Assembly (NCBI RefSeq): GCF_001011035.1
Contig: NZ_CP011492.1
Span: forward strand, 744,001-808,000
DNA length: 64,000 nt
Origin: Streptomyces sp. CNQ-509
Lineage (GTDB): Bacteria; Actinomycetota; Actinomycetes; Streptomycetales; Streptomycetaceae
Reading direction: 5' to 3'
Below the pieces are notes generated by a model. It saw only the letters and a list, made by a program, of their open reading frames with translations, had not been told where the DNA came from and searched no databases. Position numbers and translations under genes: made by a program. This document shows, in pieces, positions 25,104 to 32,445 of the stretch (its first letter is position 1; each line of letters starts with the position of its first letter).

Positions 25104-26057
25104 ATGAGCAAATCCAGCCTGCACCGCCGTGGATTCCTCAGGGCCGCCGCCGGCACCGCCGCCGTGGCCGCGGGCGCCGGGGCCTTCGCGTCCCCCGCCG
25201 CCGCCGGCCACGGCGGCCTGATCCCCCGGGGCCGTATCGGCCTGCAGCTCTACAGCGTCCGCGACCAGATCCAGCAGCGCGGCTTCACGCCCGTGCTCAC
25301 CGAGCTGGCCGCGATCGGCTACAAGCACATCGAGTTCGCCGGCTACACCTCGCCGGCCGAGCCGGACATGACCGTCCCCAAGCTCCGCAAGCTCCTCGAC
25401 GACAACGGGCTGTGCGCCGGCGGCGCCCACCTCGGGCTCGACGCCCTGCTCAACGCGAGCACCCGCGAGCGGGAGTTCGAGAACGCCGCCGCGCTCGGCA
25501 TGGACTACGTCGGCACCGCCAGCGACTTCCCCGGCCGTACGGCGGCGGAGATCCAGGCCGGCGCCGACCGCTTCAACGAGTCCGGCGAGGTGGCCCGCGG
25601 CTACGGGCTCAAGATCTACCAGCACAACCACACCAACGAGTTCGGCCCGGTCACCGACCGGCCGGGCGAGCGGCGCCACGACCTCTTCCTGAGCGGCACG
25701 GACCCGCGGTACGTCTTCCTGGAGCTGGACATCCTCTGGGCGTTCGGCGCCTCGGTGAGGTTCCGCGACCAGCTCGGCGAGTTCGACCCGCTGGACTACG
25801 TCAACGCCGCCCCGCAGCGCTACATCGCCTTCCACGTCAAGGACGGCGTGCGGGACCCGGCGCTGACGAACCAGTACCGCGACGTCGTCTTCGGCCAGGG
25901 CGAGCTGGACTTCCGCCGCTTCTTCAGCGGGCTGCGGGCGCCGGGGCTGCCGCTGTACTTCTGGGAGCAGGACCGAGCTCCGCAGGAGCCGCAGGGCTCG
26001 ATCTGGGCGGCCGAGGCCAGCTACGACGCGATGGTCGCGCTGCGCAGCCGGGACTGA
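25104..26057 (+). CDS. Tat-exported sugar phosphate isomerase/epimerase-like TIM-barrel protein
   Basis: 317 aa. The N-terminus has a twin-arginine signal (HRRGFLRAAAG, hydrophobic Ala/Val core, ASPAAAG at about 33). The rest is an AP-endonuclease-2/xylose-isomerase-like barrel with IGLQLYSVRDQ, YKHIEFAGY, IYQHNHTNEF and WEQDRAP, supplying the usual Glu/His/Asp metal ligands. Export is unusual for an isomerase but common in this subfamily, where it partners secreted PQQ sugar dehydrogenases as here. ATG at 25104 has AGGAGA upstream. It probably acts on sugars or keto-sugars outside the membrane. Confidence 0.88.
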   Translation: MSKSSLHRRGFLRAAAGTAAVAAGAGAFASPAAAGHGGLIPRGRIGLQLYSVRDQIQQRGFTPVLTELAAIGYKHIEFAGYTSPAEPDMTVPKLRKLLDDNGLCAGGAHLGLDALLNASTREREFENAAALGMDYVGTASDFPGRTAAEIQAGADRFNESGEVARGYGLKIYQHNHTNEFGPVTDRPGERRHDLFLSGTDPRYVFLELDILWAFGASVRFRDQLGEFDPLDYVNAAPQRYIAFHVKDGVRDPALTNQYRDVVFGQGELDFRRFFSGLRAPGLPLYFWEQDRAPQEPQGSIWAAEASYDAMVALRSRD

Positions 26058-26220
26058 GGAAACCCCGGCACCGCGCGGTAGCCACCGCACGCGCGAACGA
26101 CACGATCCGCGGGACCCGCGCCGCGGGCAGCGGTTCGTCATTCCCGCGGCGGGCCGGCCGCGGGCTCCTCCCCCGCAACCGAAACAAGGAGGTGCCCGCC
26201 GGCCGGGCCGCCGCGGGTGC

Positions 26221-26646
26221 TCAGGCGGCGTCGCTGCGGCCCGCGGCCGCCAGGGCGACATCGCAGGACCAGGCGGGCTCGACACCCGTACGCCGGCAGA
26301 CCGCCAGGAAGAGCGGGATCGGCGGCGTGTACGGGACCCCGTCGGCCGGCCGGTGCACCAGCCGGGGTACGGCCGCCGGCCCGCCGGTGCCGGCGGCCGC
26401 CCCCGAGATATCGGCGCCCGGCGCGTAGTGCACGCTCCGCGGCCACTGCAGGCCGAGACCTGCGCCGGCCGGCACGATCCACCACCATCGGCTGCCGTCG
26501 GCGAAGACACAGCCCACGCGGGGAAGCCGGGCCATGACGTCGTAGCCGATCCGCTGCGACACGCCCACCGCGTCGCAGCCGAGGGCCGCGGCACCCGCGC
26601 CCGGTACGGCCAGCCGGAGCCGGCCGCCGGGCTCGGTGCGCATCAT
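26221..26646 (-). CDS. Conserved Streptomyces hypothetical protein
   Basis: 141 aa without a recognised catalytic domain. The core contains VGCVFADGSRWWWIVPAG and, later, PRLVHRPADGVPYTPPIPLFLAVC, segments typical of a small actinobacterial family found beside anti-sigma-type ATPases. ATG-ATG start at 26646 overlaps the ATPase stop as ATGA, so it is translated with it. No signal peptide. A possible accessory to the ATPase switch is an inference from position only. Confidence 0.7.
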   Translation of the reverse strand: MMRTEPGGRLRLAVPGAGAAALGCDAVGVSQRIGYDVMARLPRVGCVFADGSRWWWIVPAGAGLGLQWPRSVHYAPGADISGAAAGTGGPAAVPRLVHRPADGVPYTPPIPLFLAVCRRTGVEPAWSCDVALAAAGRSDAA

Positions 26647-27197
26647 CCGGCCGCCCGCTCACCGGCGGCTGGGCCGGCCCCGGTACGGGAACCGGAAACG
26701 CGCGGCGCGGCGGCCCCCCCGGCCGCCGACACCTCGCGCTGCAGCTCCGCCCAGACCACCAGACCCGGGCCGGGCCGCGCGTCGTATGCCCCCCAGCTAC
26801 TGCTGACCGCGGTGACGAGCAGGAGCCCCCGACCCTGCTCGTCCGCGGACGACCGCTGCACCCGCAGGCTTCCCGGCTCGACACCCTGATCGGTGACGGC
26901 CAGCCGCAGGCGGTCGGCGCTACAGCGCAGTTCGCACCCTATGCGCCGACTCCCCGTATGCAGCAGTGCGTTGGTCACCAGTTCCGAGAGGACGAGGGTG
27001 GCAGTCTCCCCCACCTCGCCCTCCACCCCCCAGCGGTGCATCTGCTCGCGGGCCAGCCGGCGGGCGACCATAACGGCGTCCGCCCGACCTGGCACCTCGA
27101 AACCGCACCGCACCGCACCGGCCCCCGAACGGAATCCCGGCAAGCCGGGATCCTGTGTCACGACCCCCGTCTGGTACGGCTGTGTGGACTGGCTCAC
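26643..27197 (-). CDS. HATPase_c anti-sigma-factor-like serine kinase (RsbW/SpoIIAB type)
   Basis: 184 aa. The GHKL ATPase fold has an N box (LVLSELVTNALLHTG near 58-72), VTDQGVEPG as G1 and GRGLLLVTAVSSSWG as G2. No sensor or membrane segment is present, as in the many Streptomyces RsbW-like proteins. The start is GTG at 27197, fixed by a promoter exactly 7 nt upstream (leaderless). It diverges from a DUF5753 XRE regulator and a DUF397 gene, the arrangement of abaA/whiJ-type developmental cassettes, in which the ATPase, regulator and small protein work as a set. Confidence 0.85.
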   Translation of the reverse strand: MSQSTQPYQTGVVTQDPGLPGFRSGAGAVRCGFEVPGRADAVMVARRLAREQMHRWGVEGEVGETATLVLSELVTNALLHTGSRRIGCELRCSADRLRLAVTDQGVEPGSLRVQRSSADEQGRGLLLVTAVSSSWGAYDARPGPGLVVWAELQREVSAAGGAAAPRVSGSRTGAGPAAGERAAG

Positions 27198-27204
27198 ATC
27201 CCAA

Positions 27205-27233
27205 ACTATGGCCCTGCCACGGCCACTTGGCAA
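27205..27233 (-). promoter_or_regulatory. Leaderless promoter of the anti-sigma-like gene
   Basis: Minus strand: -35 TTGCCA (27233-27228), 17-bp spacer, -10 CATAGT (27210-27205), then 7 nt to the GTG start. The spacing predicts transcription from the first base of the start codon. The complementary TTGGCA (27227-27232) could serve as a -35 for the divergent gene, but its -10 (TTCAGA at 27250-27255) is weak. Confidence 0.6.
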
Positions 27234-27330
27234 CCCCCACTGTGAATTTTTCAGAGTTGCTGTTGCACTGTGTTCGCCAAGCCCGGGGCGTGGCACACTG
27301 CTTGAGGCAGTTCCGACAGGGAGGTATGGC

Positions 27331-28191
27331 GTGAGCGAACCGCGGTCTGCGCCGACCGTGGGGCAGGTCGTGCTCGGCAAGCGGCTCCAGGAGTTGCGCG
27401 AGCGGGCCGGGCTCAAGCGCGAGGAAGCCGCGAAGACCCTGCGCGTCGCCCCCGCCACCGTGCGCCGGATGGAGACCGCCGAGGTCGCGCTGAAGGTTCC
27501 GTACGTGCAACTGCTGTTGCAGGCGTACGGCATCGACCAGGAGGAGATCGACGCCTTCGTCGCGCTCACCGAGGAGGCCAACGAGCCCGGCTGGTGGCAG
27601 CGCTTCCACGACATCCTGCCCGACTGGTTCAGCATGTACGTGAGCCTGGAGGGCGCGGCGTCGCTCATCAGGTCGTACGAGCCGCACTTCGTGCCCGGTC
27701 TGATGCAGACCGAGGACTACGCGCGGCACGTGCTGAAGGTCGGCTCCCTCGGCCGGGTCGCGCCCGCGGAGATCGAGCGGCACGTCGCGCTCCGCATGGA
27801 GCGCCAGGAGCTGCTCACCCGCGAGGACGCGCCCCGCTTCTGGGTCATCGTGGACGAAACGGTCCTGCGCCGCCCGGTGGGCGAAGCCGCGGTGATGCGC
27901 GCGCAGGTCGACCGGCTCCTCGACATCGCCTCGCTGCCCAACGTCACGCTCCAGATGGCGGAGTTCCGCACCGGCCACCACCCGGGCACGTACAGCCCCT
28001 TCGTCCTCTTCCGGTTCGCCATGCCCGAGCTGCCGGACATGATCTACACCGAGTACCTCACCGGCGCCGTCTACCTCGACGGCCGGCACGAGGTGGCCAC
28101 ACACCTCGCCGCCCTGGACCACATGGCGGCCCAGGCGGCGACGGCTAAACGCACGAAGGAAATCCTCCGGGACTTCCGCAAGGAGCTGTGA
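27331..28191 (+). CDS. XRE-family regulator with DUF5753 (WhiJ/AbaA-OrfA-like)
   Basis: 286 aa. The N-terminal helix-turn-helix covers residues 10-65 (LGKRLQELRERAGLKREEAA, then APATVRRMETAE). The DUF5753 domain fills 95-270, with MYVSLEGAASLIRSYEPHFVPG, EDYARHVL and the conserved TGAVYLD near the end. GTG at 27331 has GGGAGG 6 nt upstream; the ATG a few bases earlier is out of frame. The stop is directly followed by the ATG of the DUF397 gene. In Streptomyces such regulators commonly pair with a DUF397 protein and influence development or antibiotic production. Confidence 0.93.
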   Translation: MSEPRSAPTVGQVVLGKRLQELRERAGLKREEAAKTLRVAPATVRRMETAEVALKVPYVQLLLQAYGIDQEEIDAFVALTEEANEPGWWQRFHDILPDWFSMYVSLEGAASLIRSYEPHFVPGLMQTEDYARHVLKVGSLGRVAPAEIERHVALRMERQELLTREDAPRFWVIVDETVLRRPVGEAAVMRAQVDRLLDIASLPNVTLQMAEFRTGHHPGTYSPFVLFRFAMPELPDMIYTEYLTGAVYLDGRHEVATHLAALDHMAAQAATAKRTKEILRDFRKEL

Positions 28192-28440
28192 ATGGAACGC
28201 ATTTACAACGGCATGCCGGCGGCGGACCTCGGCACCGAGGGCTGGCACAAGCCGTGGAGCGGCGGCAACGGCGGCAACTGCGTCGAGGCCATGAAGCTGC
28301 GGGACGGGCGCATAGCGGTACGGCACTCGGCACACCCCGACGGTCCCGCCCTCATCTACACCCCCGGTGAAATGGACGCGTTCATCGAGGGTGCCAAGGC
28401 CGGCGAAGCCGACTTCCTGCTGTCGCGGAGCCCGGCGTGA
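28192..28440 (+). CDS. DUF397 small protein
   Basis: 82 aa matching DUF397: an N-terminal W-x-K-P-W-S segment, then NCVEAMKLRDGRIAVRHS, followed by the aromatic/proline segment ALIYTPGEMDAFIEGAK. It begins at the base after the stop of the XRE gene, so translation is coupled. Members act with their XRE partner, in some systems in an antitoxin-like way, but the mechanism is not settled. A strong terminator follows. Confidence 0.93.
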   Translation: MERIYNGMPAADLGTEGWHKPWSGGNGGNCVEAMKLRDGRIAVRHSAHPDGPALIYTPGEMDAFIEGAKAGEADFLLSRSPA

Positions 28441-28579
28441 CCGCGTCAGGCGCGGTGCCCGCGCACCGGCGACCGCGCCGCCCGGTCCACTCGCCGTCCG
28501 AGCCGGACGGCGAGCCCATCCCGGCGAACGGGGGTGTGGCCCACCCGCACTGACGTGGGCCACCGGCCGGGAGCACAGA

Positions 28580-28614
28580 GAGGGAGGGGACACCCCGGGG
28601 GGGTCCCCTCCCTC
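28580..28614 (+). terminator. Terminator after the XRE-DUF397 operon
   Basis: GAGGGAGGGGAC (28580-28591) and GTCCCCTCCCTC (28603-28614) form a perfect 12-bp stem with an 11-nt loop in the 332-bp gap that follows the DUF397 gene. The rest of the gap holds no supported gene. Confidence 0.85.
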
Positions 28615-28772
28615 GGCGTTCGCCGGGGTACGGGCGCGCAACGGCGCCCGGGGGCACGGCAGATGAAATTCCAGAAATCATGAACCGTGGGTGTCCGCAC
28701 CGCTGCCTTCCGCAGGGTATGGGCGTACGGTATGCCCCCGATGGCCCTCGTCAGCCCCCGGGGAGGCCCGCG

Positions 28773-29417
28773 ATGAGCGCATCTCCACCTCCGTCCGCCG
28801 GCGCGGATCCGCCTGCGGTCCGCGTCGGAGTGCTACTCCCCCGGCTGCCGGAGGAGCCCGCGGCCTGGCTGGCGGAGTGCGCGGCGTACGACTCGGCGGG
28901 CGCCGACGCACTGTGGCTGGACGGCGGTCCCGACCCGGCGCACGACGTGCTGGCGCTCGCCGCCGCCCTGGCCGCCGCCACCGGCCGGGCGCGGCTGGTC
29001 GTCGCGCTGCCCGACCACGTGCCGCAGGCCGCGCTGCTGGCCCGGGCGCTGGCCACCGTGGTGCTGCTCAGCGGCGGCCGGCTCGCGCTCGCCGCCGACT
29101 CCCGGCGGTGCGCCGAACTCGGCGCCGTCGCACCGGCGGTGCCCGCCTTCCGCCGGCTCGCCCCCGCCGGACCCGGCTACGAGGAGCCGGGCGCCGGGCG
29201 CTGGACCCTGGCGGCGGCGCCCGCGGGTCCCGACGCCTGGCGGACCGCGCTCACCGGCGCCGCGGAGCGCGGGGTGCACGGTCTCGTCGTACCGGCCGGG
29301 CAGCCCCTGTTGGAGGCACTGCGCCTCAGCGTGAGTGCCGAACGTCACACGCGCCACAACCGCCCCACGGGTGCGCGCGTCACCACGGAGCGTCAGAGTC
29401 CGCATGGATCCTCGTGA
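28773..29417 (+). CDS. Short luciferase-like (LLM) protein, probably degenerate
   Basis: 214 aa. The N-terminus (VRVGVLLPRLPEEPAAWLAECAAYDSAGADALWLDGG) resembles the first strands of bacterial-luciferase-like flavin monooxygenases, and LARALATVVLLSGGRLAL resembles their central segment. Full-length members have about 300 residues; here the later strands are compressed or absent, ending in a non-conserved Arg/His-rich tail. ATG at 28773 has GGGGAGG 6 nt upstream. It may have lost F420/FMN chemistry. It lies just before the riboswitch-controlled LysM gene and is transcribed in the same direction, with no evident functional tie. Confidence 0.65.
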   Translation: MSASPPPSAGADPPAVRVGVLLPRLPEEPAAWLAECAAYDSAGADALWLDGGPDPAHDVLALAAALAAATGRARLVVALPDHVPQAALLARALATVVLLSGGRLALAADSRRCAELGAVAPAVPAFRRLAPAGPGYEEPGAGRWTLAAAPAGPDAWRTALTGAAERGVHGLVVPAGQPLLEALRLSVSAERHTRHNRPTGARVTTERQSPHGSS

Positions 29418-29504
29418 TCCGCTTGTGATCTGCCGTTCGATCTCCTAGTGTCCGAGTCGTTCGCACACGCGAGCACCGTGCTCCGGTACGCCGAATCCTG
29501 CCCG

Positions 29505-29690
29505 TCGGAGCCCGGAACCGTCGTCCCCACAGCCGTTCGGGCAGGAGCGGGGGAACCACTTCTCCGTCGGCAGGAGCACGGTGGCAGCACCGCACCGCAC
29601 TCCCCGACTCGGGGTGAAGCCGCACAGCACGACGCGGCCGGGCAACTCCAGCCCGAACCCGACAGCTCACTTCGCAGGCGTCGGAGAAAG
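29505..29690 (+). promoter_or_regulatory. Cyclic-di-AMP riboswitch (ydaO type) upstream of the LysM gene
   Basis: Three blocks of the ydaO consensus are present in order with normal spacing: GAGCGGGGGAACCA (29545-29558), CTCGGGGTGAAGCC (29608-29621) and CCCGAACCCGACAGCTCAC, then TTCGCAGGCGT (29652-29681). Outer boundaries are approximate. The gene starts about 12 nt past the 3' end. In Streptomyces these riboswitches control cell-wall hydrolase genes, lowering expression when cyclic-di-AMP is bound; the downstream gene is such a hydrolase. No T-tailed terminator is obvious, so translational or Rho-type control is possible. Confidence 0.9.
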
Positions 29691-29701
29691 AGCGAGCCAA
29701 C

Positions 29702-30592
29702 ATGGCCGGAACCGGCACCCGGCGCGCGCCCAAGTCGCGCTCCACCCGCCGCTATGCCGCCGCTGCGGGGGTGGGCATAGCCCTGCCCGTCGCCGGCGGA
29801 ATCGCGGCGACCGCCGCGCACGCCTATACGGTCGAGAAGGGCGACACCCTCTCGGAGATCGCCGAGGACAACGGGTTCGGTCCCGACTGGCAGCGGCTGT
29901 ACGAGGCCAACAAGGAGGCCGTCGGCGACAATCCCCACCTGATCCTGCCGGGCCAGGAGCTGGACCTGGGGGACGAGAAGGCCGCGAGCAAGCCCGCCGA
30001 GGCCGACCAGAGCGCCGCCAAGACCGAGCAGAAGCAGCAGCGTTACGTCGAGCACACCGTCGCCGCCGGCGAGACGCTGGCCACGATCGCCGGGAAGTAC
30101 GACGTGCCCGGCGGCTGGCAGCGGGTGTACGTCGACAACGAGGAGGCCATCGGCGACAACCCGGCCGCGCTGACGGTCGGCACCGAGCTGCGCGTCGACA
30201 CCGAGGGCGGCAAGGTCGACAAGTCGATCGACCCGAACGGCTCGTCGGCGTCCGAGGGCTCCGGCGGCGCCACCGAGGCGTCGCAGGCGAGCGTCCCGAC
30301 CACCGAGTCCGGCATCCAGGCGGCGGCCCGGGAGATCGTGCCCGCCGACCAGTTCACCTGCTTCAGCAGCATCGTGGAGCGCGAGAGCGGCTGGGACCAC
30401 ACCGCGACGAACCCCACCTCCGGCGCGTACGGCCTGATGCAGGCGCTGCCGGGCGACAAGATGGCCTCGGCCGGCGACGACTGGCGCACCAACCCGGTCA
30501 CGCAGATCACGTGGGGCCTGGACTACATGAACGACCGCTACGGCAGCCCGTGCGGCGCGTGGGATTTCTGGCAGGCGAACAACTGGTACTGA
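29702..30592 (+). CDS. Secreted LysM-LysM-transglycosylase cell-wall hydrolase
   Basis: 296 aa. The signal peptide runs to about residue 40 (AATAAHAY). The first LysM is at about 41-86 (YTVEKGDTLSEIAEDNGFG) and the second, diverged, at about 117-165 (HTVAAGETLATIAGKY). A Ser/Gly/Ala linker follows, then a C-terminal lysozyme-fold transglycosylase-like domain at about 205-296 with the probable catalytic Glu in IVERESGWDHTA and AYGLMQALPGDKM. LysM domains hold it on peptidoglycan. ATG at 29702 is preceded by the riboswitch and GGAGAAAG. Regulation by cyclic-di-AMP links wall remodelling to osmotic or developmental state. Confidence 0.92.
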   Translation: MAGTGTRRAPKSRSTRRYAAAAGVGIALPVAGGIAATAAHAYTVEKGDTLSEIAEDNGFGPDWQRLYEANKEAVGDNPHLILPGQELDLGDEKAASKPAEADQSAAKTEQKQQRYVEHTVAAGETLATIAGKYDVPGGWQRVYVDNEEAIGDNPAALTVGTELRVDTEGGKVDKSIDPNGSSASEGSGGATEASQASVPTTESGIQAAAREIVPADQFTCFSSIVERESGWDHTATNPTSGAYGLMQALPGDKMASAGDDWRTNPVTQITWGLDYMNDRYGSPCGAWDFWQANNWY

Positions 30593-30626
30593 TTCCGGGG
30601 GCCCTGGCCCGCGGGATTCTCCTCTC

Positions 30627-30660
30627 GCCCCGCCGCGCGGATCCGTCCGCGCGGCGGGGC
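30627..30660. terminator. Strong hairpin between convergent LysM and GntR genes
   Basis: A perfect 15-bp stem (arms 30627-30641 and 30646-30660, beginning GCCCCGCCGCGCGGA) with a 4-nt loop serves both strands. Confidence 0.85.
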
Positions 30661-30676
30661 GTGTTCGCCGTACGGG

Positions 30677-31489
30677 CTACGCCCCGGCCGCCCGCTCCGC
30701 GGCGGACCCGCCGGCGGGCTCGGCGGCGGAACCCTCGGCGGAGCCGGCGCCGGGCTCACCGGCGGACAACTCGGCCAGGTCCCGGGCCGCCTGGGCGAGG
30801 AGCCGGTGCATCGCCGCCTCCGCGGCGTCCGGGTCCTGCGCCCGTATCGCCGCCAGCACGGCCCGGTGGCCGGGCACGGGGTCGCTCGGGTGGTGTCCGG
30901 GGCCGTGCACCAGGCGGTCGCGGGCGGCCAGCCCGCTGGCGAGGACCTGGTCCATGCGCTCCAGCAGTTCGTTGTGCGAGGCGGCCAGCAGGGCACGGTG
31001 GAACGCGAGGTCCGCGGCGACCGCCTCGGCCGCGCCGTCCCGCGCCCCGGCCATCGCCGTGAGCGCCGCCTCCAGCGCCGCCAGGTCCGCGTCGGTGCGC
31101 CGCACCGCGGCCAGCCGGACCGCCGCGGGCTCGACGATCCCGCGCACCTCGTCCAGGTCGCGCAGCAGCGGGGAGGCGGCCCGCGCGGCGGCGCCCTCGC
31201 CCTGCTGCCTGCCCGCGGTCTCGAAGCGCCACCGCAGCACGTCGGCGTCGAGGAGGTGCCAGTCGGCGCGCGGCCGGACGAACGTGCCGCGCTTCTGCCG
31301 GGCGTCGACCATGCCCTTGGCCGCCAGCACCTTCAGCGACTCGCGCAGCGCGGTGAGGCTGACGCCCAGCTCGGCCTGGAGGGCGGCGAGGTCGAGGGTG
31401 GCGCCCTCGGCGATCTCACCGCCGAGCACCCGGTGCGCGAGGGTCTCCACCGTCTGCCCGTGCACCCCGCGGCGCGCATAACCCGCCAT
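30677..31489 (-). CDS. GntR-family regulator, FCD (FadR) subgroup
   Basis: 270 aa. The winged helix covers residues 10-75 (LDLAALQAELGVSLTALRESLKVLAAKGMV). The FCD ligand domain covers about 105-235, with metal/ligand residues in DLAFHRALLAASHN and VPGHRAVLAAI. The tail is Ala/Gly/Glu-rich low complexity. ATG at 31489. It lies beside an SDR gene and close to the galactoside cluster containing galactonate dehydratase; FCD regulators such as DgoR sense galactonate, so it is the best candidate regulator of that cluster. That ligand is an inference from context. Confidence 0.9.
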   Translation of the reverse strand: MAGYARRGVHGQTVETLAHRVLGGEIAEGATLDLAALQAELGVSLTALRESLKVLAAKGMVDARQKRGTFVRPRADWHLLDADVLRWRFETAGRQQGEGAAARAASPLLRDLDEVRGIVEPAAVRLAAVRRTDADLAALEAALTAMAGARDGAAEAVAADLAFHRALLAASHNELLERMDQVLASGLAARDRLVHGPGHHPSDPVPGHRAVLAAIRAQDPDAAEAAMHRLLAQAARDLAELSAGEPGAGSAEGSAAEPAGGSAAERAAGA

Positions 31490-31553
31490 GCCCCCTCGCT
31501 CCTCCCTCAGCTCCCCGCCCGCCCGTGCTCCGCCGCCCCCGCGGCGCCCCCGC

Positions 31554-32345
31554 TCAGGCCGATGACTTTACGACGCTCCAGCCGCCGTCCACGACCAGGC
31601 TCGCACCGGTGACGTAAGACGCCTCGGGCGCGGCGAGGAAGGCGACGGCGGCGGCCACCTCCTCCGGCGCGCCCAGCCGCCCCGCGGCGGTCTGCGCGGC
31701 GCTGGCCCTGCGGTCCTCCTCGGGGACGCGGTCCCAGAGCCGGGTGAGCACCGGTCCCGGCAGCACGGTGTTCACCCGCACCGACGGGCCGTACTCGACG
31801 GCCAGTTGGCCGGCCAGCGACAGCAGCCCGCCCTTGGCGGCGGCGTACGCGGGGTGGCCGGGGATGCCGTGCCTGGCGTGCACCGACGAGACCAGCACCG
31901 CGGCGCCCGGGGCGCCCTGCTGCGCGCGCAGCCCGGGCAGGCAGGCGCGGAAGCCGAGGAACGCGGCCGTCAGCCCGACGTCGACCTGGCGCCGCCAGGA
32001 GGCGGGCGACGTCTCGTGCGCGGGGGCGACGTCGACGGCGACGGCGTTGGAGACGAGGACGCCGACGGGCCCGAAGTCCGCGGCCGCGGCCAGGATCCGG
32101 GGCCAGCCGTCCTCCTCCGCCACGTCCGCGGCGGCCGCGGCCGCCGCGCCGCCCGCGGCGCGGATCTCCGCGGCCGTGGCCTCCGCCCGGTCGCCGTCGA
32201 TGTCGGCGACGACGACCGCGGCGCCCTCGGCGGCGAGCCGGCGGGCGGTGGCCGCGCCGATGCCGGCGGCGGCCCCGGTGACGACGGCGGTGCGGCCGTC
32301 GAAGCGTGCGGTGTGCGGGAGTTGCGTGGCTCCGGCTGCTGTCAC
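31554..32345 (-). CDS. Short-chain dehydrogenase, candidate sugar (galactose) 1-dehydrogenase
   Basis: 263 aa classical SDR. The Rossmann motif TGAAAGIG is near residues 24-31, NAG is replaced by SNAVAV, catalytic Ser is in VLVSSVHARHG and Tyr/Lys in YAAAKGG, and the C-terminal cap is YVTGASLVVDGGWS. I use GTG at 32345 with GGAG 9-10 nt upstream; an upstream start at 32384 would add 13 residues and overlap the divergent promoter. It faces the galactosidase/ABC/galactonate-dehydratase operon, where an aldose dehydrogenase giving galactonolactone is the missing activity. Substrate not proven. Confidence 0.85.
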   Translation of the reverse strand: MTAAGATQLPHTARFDGRTAVVTGAAAGIGAATARRLAAEGAAVVVADIDGDRAEATAAEIRAAGGAAAAAAADVAEEDGWPRILAAAADFGPVGVLVSNAVAVDVAPAHETSPASWRRQVDVGLTAAFLGFRACLPGLRAQQGAPGAAVLVSSVHARHGIPGHPAYAAAKGGLLSLAGQLAVEYGPSVRVNTVLPGPVLTRLWDRVPEEDRRASAAQTAAGRLGAPEEVAAAVAFLAAPEASYVTGASLVVDGGWSVVKSSA

Positions 32346-32363
32346 GAGTTCACGCTCCGGGTG

Positions 32364-32393
32364 TTGACGGATCCGCCGCGGCACTTCTACGTT
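32364..32393 (+). promoter_or_regulatory. Promoter of the galactoside operon
   Basis: TTGACG (32364-32369), an 18-bp spacer and TACGTT (32388-32393) give a vegetative-type promoter reading toward the GH42 gene, with a start near 32400 and a leader of about 45 nt. Confidence 0.55.
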
Positions 32394-32404
32394 TCCCCAA
32401 GGTT

Positions 32405-32423
32405 AATTCGTAATTTAAGAATT
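32405..32423. promoter_or_regulatory. AT-rich inverted repeat, candidate operator of the galactoside operon
   Basis: AATTC (32405-32409) and GAATT (32419-32423) flank 9 bp of A/T-rich sequence just downstream of the predicted transcription start. This is the most AT-rich patch in the region, and its placement suits repression of the GH42 operon. Confidence 0.5.
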
Positions 32424-32445
32424 GAGCAAGAGGGGCGGAGGCAGC

